64,000 nucleotides of DNA from Moritella marina ATCC 15381 (GTDB lineage: Bacteria; Pseudomonadota; Gammaproteobacteria; Enterobacterales; Moritellaceae), in the NCBI RefSeq assembly GCF_008931805.1, contig NZ_CP044399.1:3769370-3833369 (forward strand). The letters run 5' to 3'. Position 1 is the first letter of the stretch. Each line of letters opens with the position of its first letter. Positions 11,338 through 20,973 of this stretch are shown piece after piece. A model generated the notes under the pieces. That model made no database searches. It had not been told where the DNA came from and worked only from the letters and a program-made list of their open reading frames with translations. Both the position numbers and the translations under genes were made by a program.

Positions 11338-12561
11338 ATGACTGCTATTGCCAATAAACGCATTTTGCTCGGTATTACCGGCGGCATCGCCGCTTATAAA
11401 TGCGCAGAGTTAACCCGTCGATTAACGGAACAAGGCGCAGAAGTTCGCGTCGTTATGACCCAATCGGCGCAAGAGTTTATCACTCCGCTTACCATGCAAG
11501 CAGTCTCAGGAAACCCCGTTGCACATAGTTTACTAGACCCCGCAGCCGAAGCTGGCATGGGTCATATAGAATTCGCTAAATGGGCCGATTTAGTCTTAAT
11601 TGCCCCTGCTACCGCCAATTTTATTGCCAAATTCACTGCCGGTATTGCCGATGATTTACTCTCGACGTTATGCCTTGCAACGCCAGCTCCAATTGCCATT
11701 GCCCCAGCGATGAATCAAGTGATGTATCAAGCGCCAGCAACACAAGATAATTTAGCCACGCTTAAACAACGCAATATCACACTATGGGGACCAGCAGCAG
11801 GCGCGCAAGCGTGTGGTGATGTAGGCCCAGGTAGAATGGTGAATCCTGACGAGCTAGTAACAGCTGTTGTTAACTATTTTAGCGAACAAGAAAAGCCGCA
11901 ACTATTAGCGGGTAAAAATATCATGATCACCGCAGGACCAACCCGCGAGGCGATTGATCCAGTACGTTATATCAGTAATCACAGTTCAGGAAAAATGGGT
12001 TATGCCCTCGCCCAAGCGGCACGTTTATTAGGTGCTAATGTCACAGTGGTAAGTGGTCCAGTGGCATTAGCCGCGCCCACTTCATGCCATCTTGTTAAAG
12101 TGACTAGCGCACTTGATATGCACGATGCAGTCATGGCCGACATTCACCAACAAGATATTTTCATTGCCTGTGCAGCCGTGGCAGATTACCGCCCAGAAAG
12201 TATTGCCGAACAAAAAATTAAAAAGACCAATAGCGACGAGATGGTTGTACGCATGATCAAAAACCCCGATATTGTCGCCAGTGTCGCCGCGCTCGAAAAT
12301 TCTCCTTTTACTGTCGGTTTTGCTGCAGAAACACAAGATGTTGAACATTATGCACGCGACAAAATGCAGCGTAAAAATCTTGCTATGATCGCCGCAAATG
12401 ACGTGGCACAATCAGGCCAAGGTTTTAATGCTGAAGACAATGCGTTAACGGTATTTTGGCCACAGGGCAGCACACAAATTGCGTTAGCAAGTAAACAAGA
12501 TGTAGCGGTACAATTATTACAATTAATCGCCACTCAGTTCAACGCCAATACCAGACCATAA
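11338..12561 (+). CDS. coaBC: Bifunctional phosphopantothenoylcysteine decarboxylase / phosphopantothenate-cysteine ligase
   Basis: Two consecutive steps of coenzyme A synthesis. The N-terminal FMN-dependent CoaC domain (about 1-185) has [10 protein letters not shown], the active-site [10 protein letters not shown] and the PAMNQVMY loop. The C-terminal CTP-dependent CoaB domain has [20 protein letters not shown] and the KKTN segment. I start at ATG 11338 ([16 protein letters not shown]) with GGA eight bases before; a GTG at 11326 is in frame but would overlap that site. It precedes dut in the same order as E. coli. Confidence 0.96.
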   Translation: MTAIANKRILLGITGGIAAYKCAELTRRLTEQGAEVRVVMTQSAQEFITPLTMQAVSGNPVAHSLLDPAAEAGMGHIEFAKWADLVLIAPATANFIAKFTAGIADDLLSTLCLATPAPIAIAPAMNQVMYQAPATQDNLATLKQRNITLWGPAAGAQACGDVGPGRMVNPDELVTAVVNYFSEQEKPQLLAGKNIMITAGPTREAIDPVRYISNHSSGKMGYALAQAARLLGANVTVVSGPVALAAPTSCHLVKVTSALDMHDAVMADIHQQDIFIACAAVADYRPESIAEQKIKKTNSDEMVVRMIKNPDIVASVAALENSPFTVGFAAETQDVEHYARDKMQRKNLAMIAANDVAQSGQGFNAEDNALTVFWPQGSTQIALASKQDVAVQLLQLIATQFNANTRP

Positions 12562-12659
12562 ACATTATAAAACAATAATAATATTCGGCATCTAACCTTG
12601 TCTTGCGCTACCGCAATACACAGTTGAGCCATTAATTGATATATTTAGTGAAACAAACA

Positions 12660-13115
12660 ATGAAACAAATAGAAGTTAAAATTTTAAATCCACGTGTGGG
12701 TACTGAGTTTCCATTACCAAGTTATGCAACCCCTGGCTCAGCGGGTTTAGACCTACGCGCTTGCCTTGCCCAGCCATTGACGGTTAATCCAGGCGAGACA
12801 CATTTGATCCCAACGGGCATTGCAATCCATATTGCTGACCCGACAATGGCAGCAACCATTTTACCGCGTTCAGGCTTAGGGCATAAGCACGGTATTGTAT
12901 TGGGGAATTTAGTGGGTTTAATTGACTCTGATTACCAAGGCGAGTTAATGATCTCATGTTGGAATCGTGGTCAAGACAGTTTCAGTATTCAACCAGGCGA
13001 TCGTATTGCTCAGATGATGATAGTGCCAGTAATACAAGCACAACTCACCATTGTTGAAGAGTTTGATAGTAGTGAACGCGGCGAAGGTGGCTTTGGCCAT
13101 TCGGGTAAGCAATAA
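12660..13115 (+). CDS. dut: dUTP diphosphatase
   Basis: Hydrolyses dUTP to dUMP and diphosphate, keeping uracil out of DNA and feeding dTMP synthesis. The trimeric dUTPase motifs appear in order: [45 protein letters not shown] and the flexible C-terminal [10 protein letters not shown] that closes the active site. ATG at 12660 gives [14 protein letters not shown], matching E. coli. The open frame continues upstream but without homology. 151 residues, complete. Confidence 0.97.
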   Translation: MKQIEVKILNPRVGTEFPLPSYATPGSAGLDLRACLAQPLTVNPGETHLIPTGIAIHIADPTMAATILPRSGLGHKHGIVLGNLVGLIDSDYQGELMISCWNRGQDSFSIQPGDRIAQMMIVPVIQAQLTIVEEFDSSERGEGGFGHSGKQ

Positions 13116-13143
13116 CGGTTAACACCATTCTAGGATGAAAAAG

Positions 13144-13737
13144 ATGTCAACAAGCACTAAAAAGAATCGTCGAGAACAAATATTACAAGCATTAGCACAC
13201 ATGCTGGAAACCAGTCCTGGTCAGCGTATTACGACCGCTAAACTTGCCAAAGAAGTTGGTGTATCAGAAGCTGCGCTCTATCGCCACTTTCCAAGTAAAG
13301 CTCGTATGTTTGAAGGGTTAATTACCTTTATCGAAGATTCAATCTTAGCGGGTATTAATCAGATCTTAAATGAAGAAAAAGATACCATCACCCGTTGTCA
13401 TCACATCCTGCATTTGCTGCTGGTATTTACCGAGCGCAACCCAGGTATCACTCGCATTATGACTGGCGATGCACTGCAAGGTGAACACGAACGTCTTGGT
13501 GAGCAAATCAGCGCGTTATACGCCAAGATTGAAACACACTTAAAACAAGTATTACGTGAAAAGAAAATGCGTGACGGGGCAGGCTTTAGCTTAGATGAAG
13601 GTATGTTAGCAAATTTATTGTTAGCCTATGCAGAAGGTCGTATCAATCAATACGTACGTACCCGTTTTGCATTAAAACCAACCACAGACTTTGATCAACA
13701 GTGGGAATTCTTACGCAAGCAGTTACTGCAAAGTTAA
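13144..13737 (+). CDS. slmA: Nucleoid occlusion factor SlmA (TetR family)
   Basis: DNA-bound inhibitor of FtsZ ring assembly over the nucleoid. The HTH part matches E. coli SlmA closely ([20 protein letters not shown], then [12 protein letters not shown]). The ATG at 13135 lies too near the AGGA at 13131, whereas the ATG at 13144 has it at eight-base spacing, so I choose 13144. A hairpin terminator follows. Two possible SlmA-type operators were not searched for systematically. Confidence 0.95.
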   Translation: MSTSTKKNRREQILQALAHMLETSPGQRITTAKLAKEVGVSEAALYRHFPSKARMFEGLITFIEDSILAGINQILNEEKDTITRCHHILHLLLVFTERNPGITRIMTGDALQGEHERLGEQISALYAKIETHLKQVLREKKMRDGAGFSLDEGMLANLLLAYAEGRINQYVRTRFALKPTTDFDQQWEFLRKQLLQS

Positions 13738-13778
13738 CCTCTTTCAGCGCATAGCAGTAAAGTTTGCTATATAGAAAT

Positions 13779-13805
13779 AAAAAAGGCTACCTCGGTAGCC
13801 TTTTT
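13779..13805. terminator. Bidirectional terminator between slmA and pyrE
   Basis: GGCTACC-tc-GGTAGCC stem flanked by A-run and T-run, so it can stop transcription from both converging genes. Confidence 0.9.
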
Positions 13806-13883
13806 CGTATTTTCTTTAACGGCAGTGATAAATAGAGCTGTGATTTAACCCCCCATAATTCATCTTGCCGCGAAACGTATTAA

Positions 13884-14525
13884 TTAGATACCGTAGTTTT
13901 CACGATATGTTTTTACCGTCTCAAGATGTTGCTTCATCTCAGGCTTGTCTGCTAAGAAAGTAACAAGATCGCCTAAAGTAACGATTGATAATACGCTACA
14001 GCCATAATCCTGTTCAATTTCTTGGATTGCAGATAATTCGCCTTTGCCTTTTTCTTGGCGGTCTAGCGCGATTAATACACCAGAAAGTTCAGCGTTATGT
14101 GCTTGGATGATATCCATAGATTCACGGATTGCAGTACCTGCTGTGATCACGTCATCAACCAATACGATACGGCCTTCCAATGCAGAACCGACTAATGAAC
14201 CACCTTCGCCGTGGTCTTTTTTCTCTTTGCGGTTAAAACAGTAAGGCGCATCAATATCATGATGATCGCAGAGCGCTACAACAGTAGTCGTCGCGATTGG
14301 GATACCTTTGTAGGCAGGACCAAATACCACATCGTATTCGATACCAGAATCAACTAAAGCGGCTGCATAGAAACGACCAAGACGTGATAAATCACGACCT
14401 GTGTTGAACAAACCGGCGTTGAAGAAATAAGGGCTAGTACGACCAGACTTTAGTGTGAATTCACCAAATTTAAGCACTTCTTTTTCTAAAGCAAACTCAA
14501 TAAACTCGCGTTGGTAATCTTTCAT
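13884..14525 (-). CDS. pyrE: Orotate phosphoribosyltransferase
   Basis: Converts orotate and PRPP to OMP in pyrimidine synthesis. 213 residues starting [20 protein letters not shown]; the PRPP-binding loop is [17 protein letters not shown] and the flexible catalytic loop is [12 protein letters not shown]. Full length. Transcribed from rph through a 144-bp gap that contains an attenuator-like hairpin, so its expression probably depends on pyrimidine supply as in E. coli. Confidence 0.97.
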   Translation of the reverse strand: MKDYQREFIEFALEKEVLKFGEFTLKSGRTSPYFFNAGLFNTGRDLSRLGRFYAAALVDSGIEYDVVFGPAYKGIPIATTTVVALCDHHDIDAPYCFNRKEKKDHGEGGSLVGSALEGRIVLVDDVITAGTAIRESMDIIQAHNAELSGVLIALDRQEKGKGELSAIQEIEQDYGCSVLSIVTLGDLVTFLADKPEMKQHLETVKTYRENYGI

Positions 14526-14579
14526 CGTTTTCCCCTATTATGATTAATTAGATGTTGTTGGCTAAAAGCCACTTCACCT

Positions 14580-14613
14580 AAAAAGCCTAATAATATGGGG
14601 AATATTATTAGGC
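14580..14613 (-). promoter_or_regulatory. Probable pyrE attenuator (terminator hairpin in the rph-pyrE gap)
   Basis: On the minus strand a perfect 12-bp stem (GCCTAATAATAT / ATATTATTAGGC, positions 14585-14613) is followed at once by five T residues, 55 bp before pyrE. A second imperfect stem (CTTGTTAG...CTAACAAG) sits between it and the rph stop. The layout is that of the E. coli rph-pyrE attenuator, where UTP level and coupled ribosomes decide readthrough. Confidence 0.75.
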
Positions 14614-14669
14614 AATTAACCTTGTTAGCGCTTGGCGACTAACGATAAGCGCCGCTATTCTAACAAGCT

Positions 14670-15401
14670 TTACACTTTAATCAAGCTATCACCGAGTGCT
14701 TTCTTTTGCTCTACAATAATCTGTTCGATGCCGTCTTTCGCTAACGCCAGCATGGCTAACATTTCTTCGTGGCTAAACGGTTCGCCTTCAGCAGTGCCTT
14801 GGATCTCGATAAATTTGCCGGTATCCGTCATCACTACATTCATGTCTGTTTCAGCATCAGAATCTTCTGGATAATCTAAATCGCATACCGCTTCGCCTTT
14901 ATAGATACCAACAGACACAGCGGCAATCATAAATTTGATCGGGCTAATCTTTAATTTACCTTTGCGGATCAAAAATTCAACCGCATCCGCCAAGGCCACA
15001 CAAGCACCAGTAATAGCAGCTGTACGCGTGCCGCCGTCAGCTTGAATAACATCACAATCGATTACAACCGTATGCTCACCCAATGAACCAAGATCGATAC
15101 AAGCACGCAATGAACGCGCAATCAGGCGTTGAATTTCCATAGTGCGTCCAGTTTGTCCACCACGTGCCGCTTCACGATTCATGCGCTTGTGCGTCGAGCG
15201 CGGTAGCATGCCGTATTCAGCCGTAACCCAACCTTGGCCTTTACCCTTTAAGAAACGTGGCACATTGTTTTCAACAGTCGCAGTACACAATACCTTAGTA
15301 CCGCCAAATTCGACTAATACAGACCCTTCTGCATGCGCGGTAAAGTTACGGGTAATGGTGACAGGTCGAATTTGACCTAATGTTCTTTGACTTGGGCGCA
15401 T
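14670..15401 (-). CDS. rph: Ribonuclease PH
   Basis: Phosphorolytic 3'-5' exoribonuclease that trims tRNA 3' ends. 243 residues starting [20 protein letters not shown], with the conserved RxxR-rich RNA-binding stretch ([20 protein letters not shown] region), the phosphate-site [11 protein letters not shown] and the catalytic D(x)nD segment [18 protein letters not shown]. Complete, unlike the frameshifted E. coli K-12 gene. It is the upstream partner of pyrE and divergent from yicC. Confidence 0.97.
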   Translation of the reverse strand: MRPSQRTLGQIRPVTITRNFTAHAEGSVLVEFGGTKVLCTATVENNVPRFLKGKGQGWVTAEYGMLPRSTHKRMNREAARGGQTGRTMEIQRLIARSLRACIDLGSLGEHTVVIDCDVIQADGGTRTAAITGACVALADAVEFLIRKGKLKISPIKFMIAAVSVGIYKGEAVCDLDYPEDSDAETDMNVVMTDTGKFIEIQGTAEGEPFSHEEMLAMLALAKDGIEQIIVEQKKALGDSLIKV

Positions 15402-15523
15402 TATTTTAACTCTTCATTGATGATAGGCCAATATTATATGAGCTAAGCTAAACTATCGCTATAGCAAGTTGTAATAACCTGCAGGTATAATTGGCTTAAT
15501 TTACTTTAATTAACGGATTCAAC

Positions 15524-16387
15524 ATGATTCATAGTATGACGGCATATGCCCGTAAAGAGTTTAAAGGCGATTGGGGTACAGCAGTATGGGAGATCCGTTC
15601 GGTTAACCAACGTTACCTTGAAACGTACATCCGACTACCTGAGCAATTTCGCGGCTTAGAAGCTGTACTACGTGAACGTTTCCGTAAACAATTACAACGC
15701 GGTAAAGTAGAATGTAACCTGCGTTTTGAAGCAAATGCAGCTAACAGCGGTGAATTACAATTAAACGAAGCACTTGCTGAAAAATTAATTGAAAGCGCCA
15801 ACTGGGTATCAAAAAAAGCCGGTAAAGCGAAACTGAATCCAGTAGATATCCTGCGCTGGCCTGGCGTAATGGAAGCGGCCGAAAAAGACATGGGCGAGTT
15901 ATCAACCGACCTGTTAAGCTTTTTCAACGAAACGCTAGGTGAATTTTTAGAATCACGTGCATCTGAAGGTGAAAAACTACAAGCAATGCTAGAGCAACGT
16001 TTAACGGGCATCACTGAACAAGCTAATTTCGTTGAAGGTAAAATGCCTGAAATCATTAAATGGCAACGTGAACGTATTCAAAAGAAATTCAGCGATGCGA
16101 AAATCGAATTAGACGAAACTCGCGTAGAGCAAGAACTTATCTTAATGGCGCAGAAATTAGATGTAGCTGAAGAGATTGACCGTTTAAATGCCCACGTCAC
16201 TGAAACACGTAGCATCTTAACGAAAGGTGGCGCTTGCGGTCGTCGCCTGGATTTCATGATGCAAGAGTTCAATCGTGAATCAAATACCCTAGGTTCAAAA
16301 TCGATTAGTACAGATATTACTAAGTCGGCTGTAGAGCTTAAAGTGTTAATTGAGCAGATGCGTGAACAGTTACAAAACATAGAATAA
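15524..16387 (+). CDS. yicC: YicC family endoribonuclease
   Basis: 287 residues of the YicC/YloC family, starting MIHSMTAYARKEFKGDWGTA and ending with the conserved DUF1732 part (KLDVAEEIDRLNAH, GRRLDFMMQEFNRE, ELKVLIEQMREQLQN). Members are reported to be metal-dependent endoribonucleases; the acidic and arginine residues of the C-terminal domain are kept. Divergent from rph with about 120 bp between. It is the last gene of the conserved block before the accessory region. Confidence 0.95.
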   Translation: MIHSMTAYARKEFKGDWGTAVWEIRSVNQRYLETYIRLPEQFRGLEAVLRERFRKQLQRGKVECNLRFEANAANSGELQLNEALAEKLIESANWVSKKAGKAKLNPVDILRWPGVMEAAEKDMGELSTDLLSFFNETLGEFLESRASEGEKLQAMLEQRLTGITEQANFVEGKMPEIIKWQRERIQKKFSDAKIELDETRVEQELILMAQKLDVAEEIDRLNAHVTETRSILTKGGACGRRLDFMMQEFNRESNTLGSKSISTDITKSAVELKVLIEQMREQLQNIE

Positions 16388-16414
16388 CACTCACTAAACA
16401 TAAGTTGAATTAAA

Positions 16415-16443
16415 GGCGATGACTTTGTTATCGCCGATTTTAC
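16415..16443 (+). terminator. Probable terminator of yicC
   Basis: GGCGATGAC-ttt-GTTATCGCC stem (one G-U pair) followed by GATTTTA, 28 bp after the yicC stop; the T-run is short. Confidence 0.6.
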
Positions 16444-16626
16444 AGCGCCCGATCTAATTGAGTCTTTTCAATCACTCCATATGATCACGTCAAAATAGCC
16501 AAACAGCCATCCTGTTAAACGCTGAATATATAATCATATATAAAGCTGTATAAGCATACGTATTTTAAAATGCGATAAAATGCCCTACCATGCCCAACTA
16601 TTTTTTAAGAAGTAAGGGTAGCAACC

Positions 16627-17958
16627 TTGTTACATAGTATCTATTTCGCAGTGAGAATGTTCATTGTTTCTGTTGTGGTGTTAACCGTTATTTTTCATTA
16701 TATTTTCTCTGCAAGTACGCTTAAAGATGAGCAATCAAAGATACATCAAACCATGAACGAACTCTCTGATGCACTGCTAGAGCTCTCTAACATCATAGTG
16801 ATAGCAAAGAATGAAAAACTCGCATCATCAACACCATTAAATCGAAGATCTTACATTTATATTAGCCATGCTGACACAGACGCGGCTGTTAAAGCTGAAA
16901 AAACAGAGCACCTTTCTCAATATAAAAAGGCGTTAGACGGTTTAGGTTTCATAACCACCTCATCTATTTCTGGTAACTTCATGATTAAAGACTGGCAAGC
17001 TCACAGTGTGTTATATCGACGGAAATTAGAACCTGAGCTGGTGAGTACTATTTTTGATCCCGTTCGTTGCCGTAAACTTAATATTTGCAAAACCAAAGTG
17101 CACAAATATCGCGTGAGTTACATGCATGAAGATGCATTATCTGGAAATCAATTATTCACTATATTTAAAGGCGTAAATGATCATATTGATATCGGATTTA
17201 ATTTTCATTTAAATAATAACTCTTATTTTGATGATAAAACGATTGCAATCATGCCGCCGAATACTAAAAAGAACCAAAAAAGTTATGTCATCTCGGTTAA
17301 ATATTCCGATTATCCCGATTCTTTATTATTTTATAGAAGTGAATATGCAGACATCGCTGATGGCATAATAGTGATCGTACAAATACCGTTTTTATACGTG
17401 CTTGATATACCGTTGAAGTTTTCATTTATACTCTCTTTTTTCATCGCAATTTCGATTTTTTATTTTCATTTCATTCAACGCATTACCAGTGAATCAGAAC
17501 TGCATAAACAAAAATCGATGATAGACACACTCACAAAAGCTTATAACCGCCGTTATTTTGATTATTACAGCGAAGCAACTTCGTCTGGGGTATTGGCCGT
17601 TATCGATGGCAATAAAATAAAAGAAATCAATGACACCCTAGGTCACTCTGCTGGCGATAGTGCCATTAAATTGCTGGCGTCATCGGCTCAAGAAGCAATA
17701 AGAGACGAGGACTACTTAATCAGAAATGGTGGTGACGAATTTATTATTCTATTGAATGATTGCCCGACAATAGAAATAGCCACAGAAATCATCGAAAAAA
17801 TACAGAATAAAATACTCCAAAAATCTAAATACAAGAAAGAATTTAGAGAGCATAAAATATCTTTCGCCTATGGTTTAACCTCGTATTCAGCAGGTGATCA
17901 ATATGACGAAATTATAGAGATGGCTGATTTTTATATGTATGAGCATAAGAATAAATAA
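16627..17958 (+). CDS. Membrane-anchored diguanylate cyclase (GGDEF)
   Basis: Makes cyclic di-GMP. A first hydrophobic helix (about residues 8-28), a periplasmic sensor region of about 220 residues with no named domain I recognise, a second helix (about 260-285), then a GGDEF domain from DTLTKAYNRRYF. The active site is canonical (RNGGDEFIILL) and the inhibitory RxxD site is present as RDED five residues before GGDEF, so product feedback is expected. The usual DxDxFK motif is altered to IDGNKIKEIND. Start is TTG 16627 with AAGGG nine bases before; an ATG at 16657 is the alternative. Confidence 0.85.
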   Translation: MLHSIYFAVRMFIVSVVVLTVIFHYIFSASTLKDEQSKIHQTMNELSDALLELSNIIVIAKNEKLASSTPLNRRSYIYISHADTDAAVKAEKTEHLSQYKKALDGLGFITTSSISGNFMIKDWQAHSVLYRRKLEPELVSTIFDPVRCRKLNICKTKVHKYRVSYMHEDALSGNQLFTIFKGVNDHIDIGFNFHLNNNSYFDDKTIAIMPPNTKKNQKSYVISVKYSDYPDSLLFYRSEYADIADGIIVIVQIPFLYVLDIPLKFSFILSFFIAISIFYFHFIQRITSESELHKQKSMIDTLTKAYNRRYFDYYSEATSSGVLAVIDGNKIKEINDTLGHSAGDSAIKLLASSAQEAIRDEDYLIRNGGDEFIILLNDCPTIEIATEIIEKIQNKILQKSKYKKEFREHKISFAYGLTSYSAGDQYDEIIEMADFYMYEHKNK

Positions 17959-18028
17959 GCTGAGGCAAAGACTGATATGGGGGAGGTAGATCTGCGGGCT
18001 CAGTACTGATAAAAAACTATCACAAAAT

Positions 18029-18058
18029 AATAAGTCTTCTGTCTACAGAGGGCTTATT
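18029..18058. repeat. Stem-loop after the diguanylate cyclase gene
   Basis: Nearly perfect inverted repeat AATAAGTCTTCTGT / ACAGAGGGCTTATT (two G-U pairs). It lies 70 bp after the stop; no strong T-run, so terminator function is only possible. The remaining 176 bp up to the next gene show an AT-rich promoter-like stretch and nothing else. Confidence 0.5.
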
Positions 18059-18234
18059 TAATGCCATTCTCTCACTCTAGCTCCCCTATAAATAATTCCA
18101 ACAGTGGTTTTGAATCACACTTTAAGCAAGCAATTAACTAATAACCCTTAATTTTTAAATGCTTATACAATACTTGTCATATACTTTTAGTATATTAAAA
18201 GATATTTTCAATAGCGATTTTTTAGAGGTGTTGC

Positions 18235-18531
18235 ATGCATAATCCAATTAAAGTCCCAGGTCCTGATATTTCATACCCAGGTATCCTATCTTACATTTAC
18301 ATCGACGGTTCAAAGGTATTATCTGCGCACCCACTGTTCGCATTAAAGAGTGAAACCGATGATTGGTGGGCGTGTACGCCAGATCATAAAGACGCAATGT
18401 TGGTTGGTTATAAACTAAAACACAGTGACCATGAACTATACCAATGTATTGACCCTGCAGAGCTAAAAAAAATAGGCCTAGAATTAGACCCTCGCTTGCA
18501 CAATCAACCAATTGATTTTATTAATGATTAA
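18235..18531 (+). CDS. Uncharacterised 98-residue protein
   Basis: No family recognised. The protein is soluble, acidic and aromatic-rich (SYIYIDGSKVL, DDWWACTPDHKD), without signal peptide or membrane helix. It is very likely a real gene: a good Shine-Dalgarno (GAGGTG) lies six bases before the ATG, and a strong hairpin terminator follows within 45 bp, so it is a monocistronic unit. Neighbours (diguanylate cyclase, tyrosine catabolism) give no clear hint of role. Confidence 0.75.
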   Translation: MHNPIKVPGPDISYPGILSYIYIDGSKVLSAHPLFALKSETDDWWACTPDHKDAMLVGYKLKHSDHELYQCIDPAELKKIGLELDPRLHNQPIDFIND

Positions 18532-18573
18532 CACCTTGTGATATAAGAACTGGCATTGCTAATTTTTAGACAT

Positions 18574-18606
18574 AAAAGGCGATAACCTAAGTTATCGCCT
18601 TTTTTA
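18574..18606 (+). terminator. Strong rho-independent terminator
   Basis: AGGCGATAAC-ctaa-GTTATCGCCT stem followed by seven T residues, after the 98-residue ORF. Confidence 0.92.
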
Positions 18607-18724
18607 TTCATTAACTTTAATGACTTCGAGTAAGCAAAACCAGCATAAATCGTCCATACTAGCTCTACATTCCTGTTAAATTTGTAGGCTATTCTGTACT
18701 TCCAAAGTCTGCAAAGGAGGTATT

Positions 18725-19813
18725 ATGGGTCATGCTTATGATTATACTAAACAAGCGTTTAGCAATCCTGCTGGCACTGAAGGCTTCGAATTTGTCGAAT
18801 TCTCGTCTCCCGATCCCACACAACTGGCAGCCCTTTTCAAAACATTAGGTTTCCACGCCTTTGCTCAACATCAAACACGTCCGTTAACTTGGTTTAAACA
18901 AGGTGATATTCATTTTTTGGTGAGTACTGAAGGCCGTGGTTTCGCCTCAGAATTCTCCCAGCAACACGGTCCTTCCGCTTGTGCAATGGGCTTTAAAGTC
19001 AGTGACGCCGACAAAGCTTATCAATATGCTATTAGCCGTGAAGCCCAACCTTGTAAGCGTAAAATCCTCGAGTTCGGTGTACCAGCGATTTATGGCATTG
19101 GCGAGAGTCTGCTGTACTTGGTCGATGACGATGTCAGAAAACGCCTCTATCAGGAACAGTTTAAATTAACAGGCGAGAGCGAGCAGGCAACAACCTCCGC
19201 CGGACTGACTTACATCGATCACCTCACCCACAATGTACATAATGGCCACATGGATACTTGGTCAGAATTTTATGAACGGGTATTTAATTTTCGTGAAATT
19301 CGTTATTTCGATATCCAAGGCAAGATGACCGGATTACGTAGCCGCGCCATGACGAGCCCTTGCGGTAACCTGCGCATTCCTATTAATGAAAGCAGTGATG
19401 ATAAATCCCAAATTGTAGAATTCTTGCAAGAATATCACGGTGAAGGCATTCAACACATCGCCTTAGGTACTGACGATATTTACCACACAGTTGCCACCTT
19501 AAAAGCCAACGGTATTAAATTCATGGATGTCCCCGATACCTATTACGACATGATTGCAGAACGCTTGCCTGAACATCACGAGGCGATTGACCAACTTAGA
19601 AAACACCGTATTTTGATTGATGGTCACATGGACGACGGTAAATTAGTGCTGTTATTACAAACCTTCACCAAGACGTTAATCGGGCCTATTTTCTTTGAAA
19701 TAATCCAGCGTAAAGGTGACGAAGGTTTTGGCGAAGGTAATTTCCAAGCCTTGTTCGAATCCATTGAACGCGACCAAGTTGCGCGTGGCGTGATCATTGA
19801 TAAAGATAACTAA
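18725..19813 (+). CDS. hppD: 4-hydroxyphenylpyruvate dioxygenase
   Basis: Fe(II) enzyme converting 4-hydroxyphenylpyruvate to homogentisate, second step of tyrosine breakdown. 362 residues in two vicinal-oxygen-chelate halves. The iron ligands are seen in order: His in IDHLTHNV, His in GIQHIALG, Glu in FFEIIQRKG. An ideal Shine-Dalgarno (AAAGGAGG) precedes ATG 18725. First gene of hppD-hmgA-fahA-maiA, the same order as in Vibrio cholerae. Homogentisate build-up gives pyomelanin if the next step fails. Confidence 0.97.
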   Translation: MGHAYDYTKQAFSNPAGTEGFEFVEFSSPDPTQLAALFKTLGFHAFAQHQTRPLTWFKQGDIHFLVSTEGRGFASEFSQQHGPSACAMGFKVSDADKAYQYAISREAQPCKRKILEFGVPAIYGIGESLLYLVDDDVRKRLYQEQFKLTGESEQATTSAGLTYIDHLTHNVHNGHMDTWSEFYERVFNFREIRYFDIQGKMTGLRSRAMTSPCGNLRIPINESSDDKSQIVEFLQEYHGEGIQHIALGTDDIYHTVATLKANGIKFMDVPDTYYDMIAERLPEHHEAIDQLRKHRILIDGHMDDGKLVLLLQTFTKTLIGPIFFEIIQRKGDEGFGEGNFQALFESIERDQVARGVIIDKDN

Positions 19814-19824
19814 AGGGGCGAGAT

Positions 19825-20949
19825 ATGATCCGTAGAATTGCGTTTCCATTACGAAAAGGCACTTATTCTCGGCAAGCGCACGTGGATCTCCCCGAACAAG
19901 GTATTTTCGAGCGTGAAGTCAGTCGAGAAGGTTTCTATGGACCAGCCACACATCTGCATCATAAGCACCCGCCAACAGGATGGTGTGCTTGGTCAGGTGA
20001 GCACAGACCAAGAGCCTATAATTTATTGAAGCTTCCCTACGCTCAAACTTCGCCTTGGGATGCGCCCCTGTTATTTCACAATGCGCATTGCCAGATCCGA
20101 TTCTGGCAATGTAACGAAAACATGCAAACCTTGGTAAGAAATGCCGATGGCGATGATCTCATTTTTATCCATCAAGGCCACGGAGAGTTATTTTGCGATT
20201 ACGGCCATTTGAGTGTTGTTCAGGGGGATTACGTATTAATTCCGCGTTCTTGTTTGTGGCGTTTAGAACCAGCTAAACCAATGACCTTAATGATGATCGA
20301 AGCAACCAATGATTATTATGGTTTGCCCGATAAAACCATCGTTGGTCAGCATGCCATATTTGATCAAGCGGTATTAGACACACCAGAAATTGACGCCGCT
20401 TATTTGCAGCAACAAGACGAAGAACCCTGGCAAGTCGTGCTCAAACGCTTTAATAAACTATCGGTCATCGACTACCCTTTCAACCCGCTTGATGTGGTGG
20501 GTTGGCATGGCGATGTTTCCGTGGTCAGGCTTAACTGGCAAGATATTCGCCCGTTAATGAGTCACCGTTTTCATCTGCCGCCCTCTGCGCATTCTACTTT
20601 TGTCACCAGTCGATTTGTGGTCTGTACTTTTGTACCACGGCCAATGGAAAGTGATCCCGGCGCATTGAAAGTGCCTTTTTATCACAGTAACGATGACTTT
20701 GATGAAGTGATTTTTTACCACCAAGGCGAGTTTTTTAGTCGCGACAATATTGAACCCGGAATGCTGACCTTTCACCCTTGTGGTTTTACCCATGGACCGC
20801 ACCCTAAAGCCTATCGAGCAGGGCGTCAGTCACAACGTAAAGAAACCGATGAAGTAGCTGTAATGATTGATACCCGCGATGGTTTAGCCATAGGGTCAGG
20901 CATGGCAAATGTGGAATGGCCAGGTTATGTTGATAGCTGGAAAGAATAG
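19825..20949 (+). CDS. hmgA: Homogentisate 1,2-dioxygenase
   Basis: Ring-opens homogentisate to maleylacetoacetate. 374 residues, the short bacterial form (Vibrio type), shorter than the roughly 440-residue eukaryotic and Pseudomonas enzymes. A cupin core holds histidine- and glutamate-rich metal-site segments FYHSNDDFDEVIFYHQGE and FHPCGFTHGPHP. It begins 11 bp after hppD with a GGGGCGAG ribosome site. No frameshift or stop is seen, so the strain should not accumulate pyomelanin from this step. Confidence 0.95.
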   Translation: MIRRIAFPLRKGTYSRQAHVDLPEQGIFEREVSREGFYGPATHLHHKHPPTGWCAWSGEHRPRAYNLLKLPYAQTSPWDAPLLFHNAHCQIRFWQCNENMQTLVRNADGDDLIFIHQGHGELFCDYGHLSVVQGDYVLIPRSCLWRLEPAKPMTLMMIEATNDYYGLPDKTIVGQHAIFDQAVLDTPEIDAAYLQQQDEEPWQVVLKRFNKLSVIDYPFNPLDVVGWHGDVSVVRLNWQDIRPLMSHRFHLPPSAHSTFVTSRFVVCTFVPRPMESDPGALKVPFYHSNDDFDEVIFYHQGEFFSRDNIEPGMLTFHPCGFTHGPHPKAYRAGRQSQRKETDEVAVMIDTRDGLAIGSGMANVEWPGYVDSWKE

Positions 20950-20973
20950 TATAAAGCAGGAGGATAAAATACG

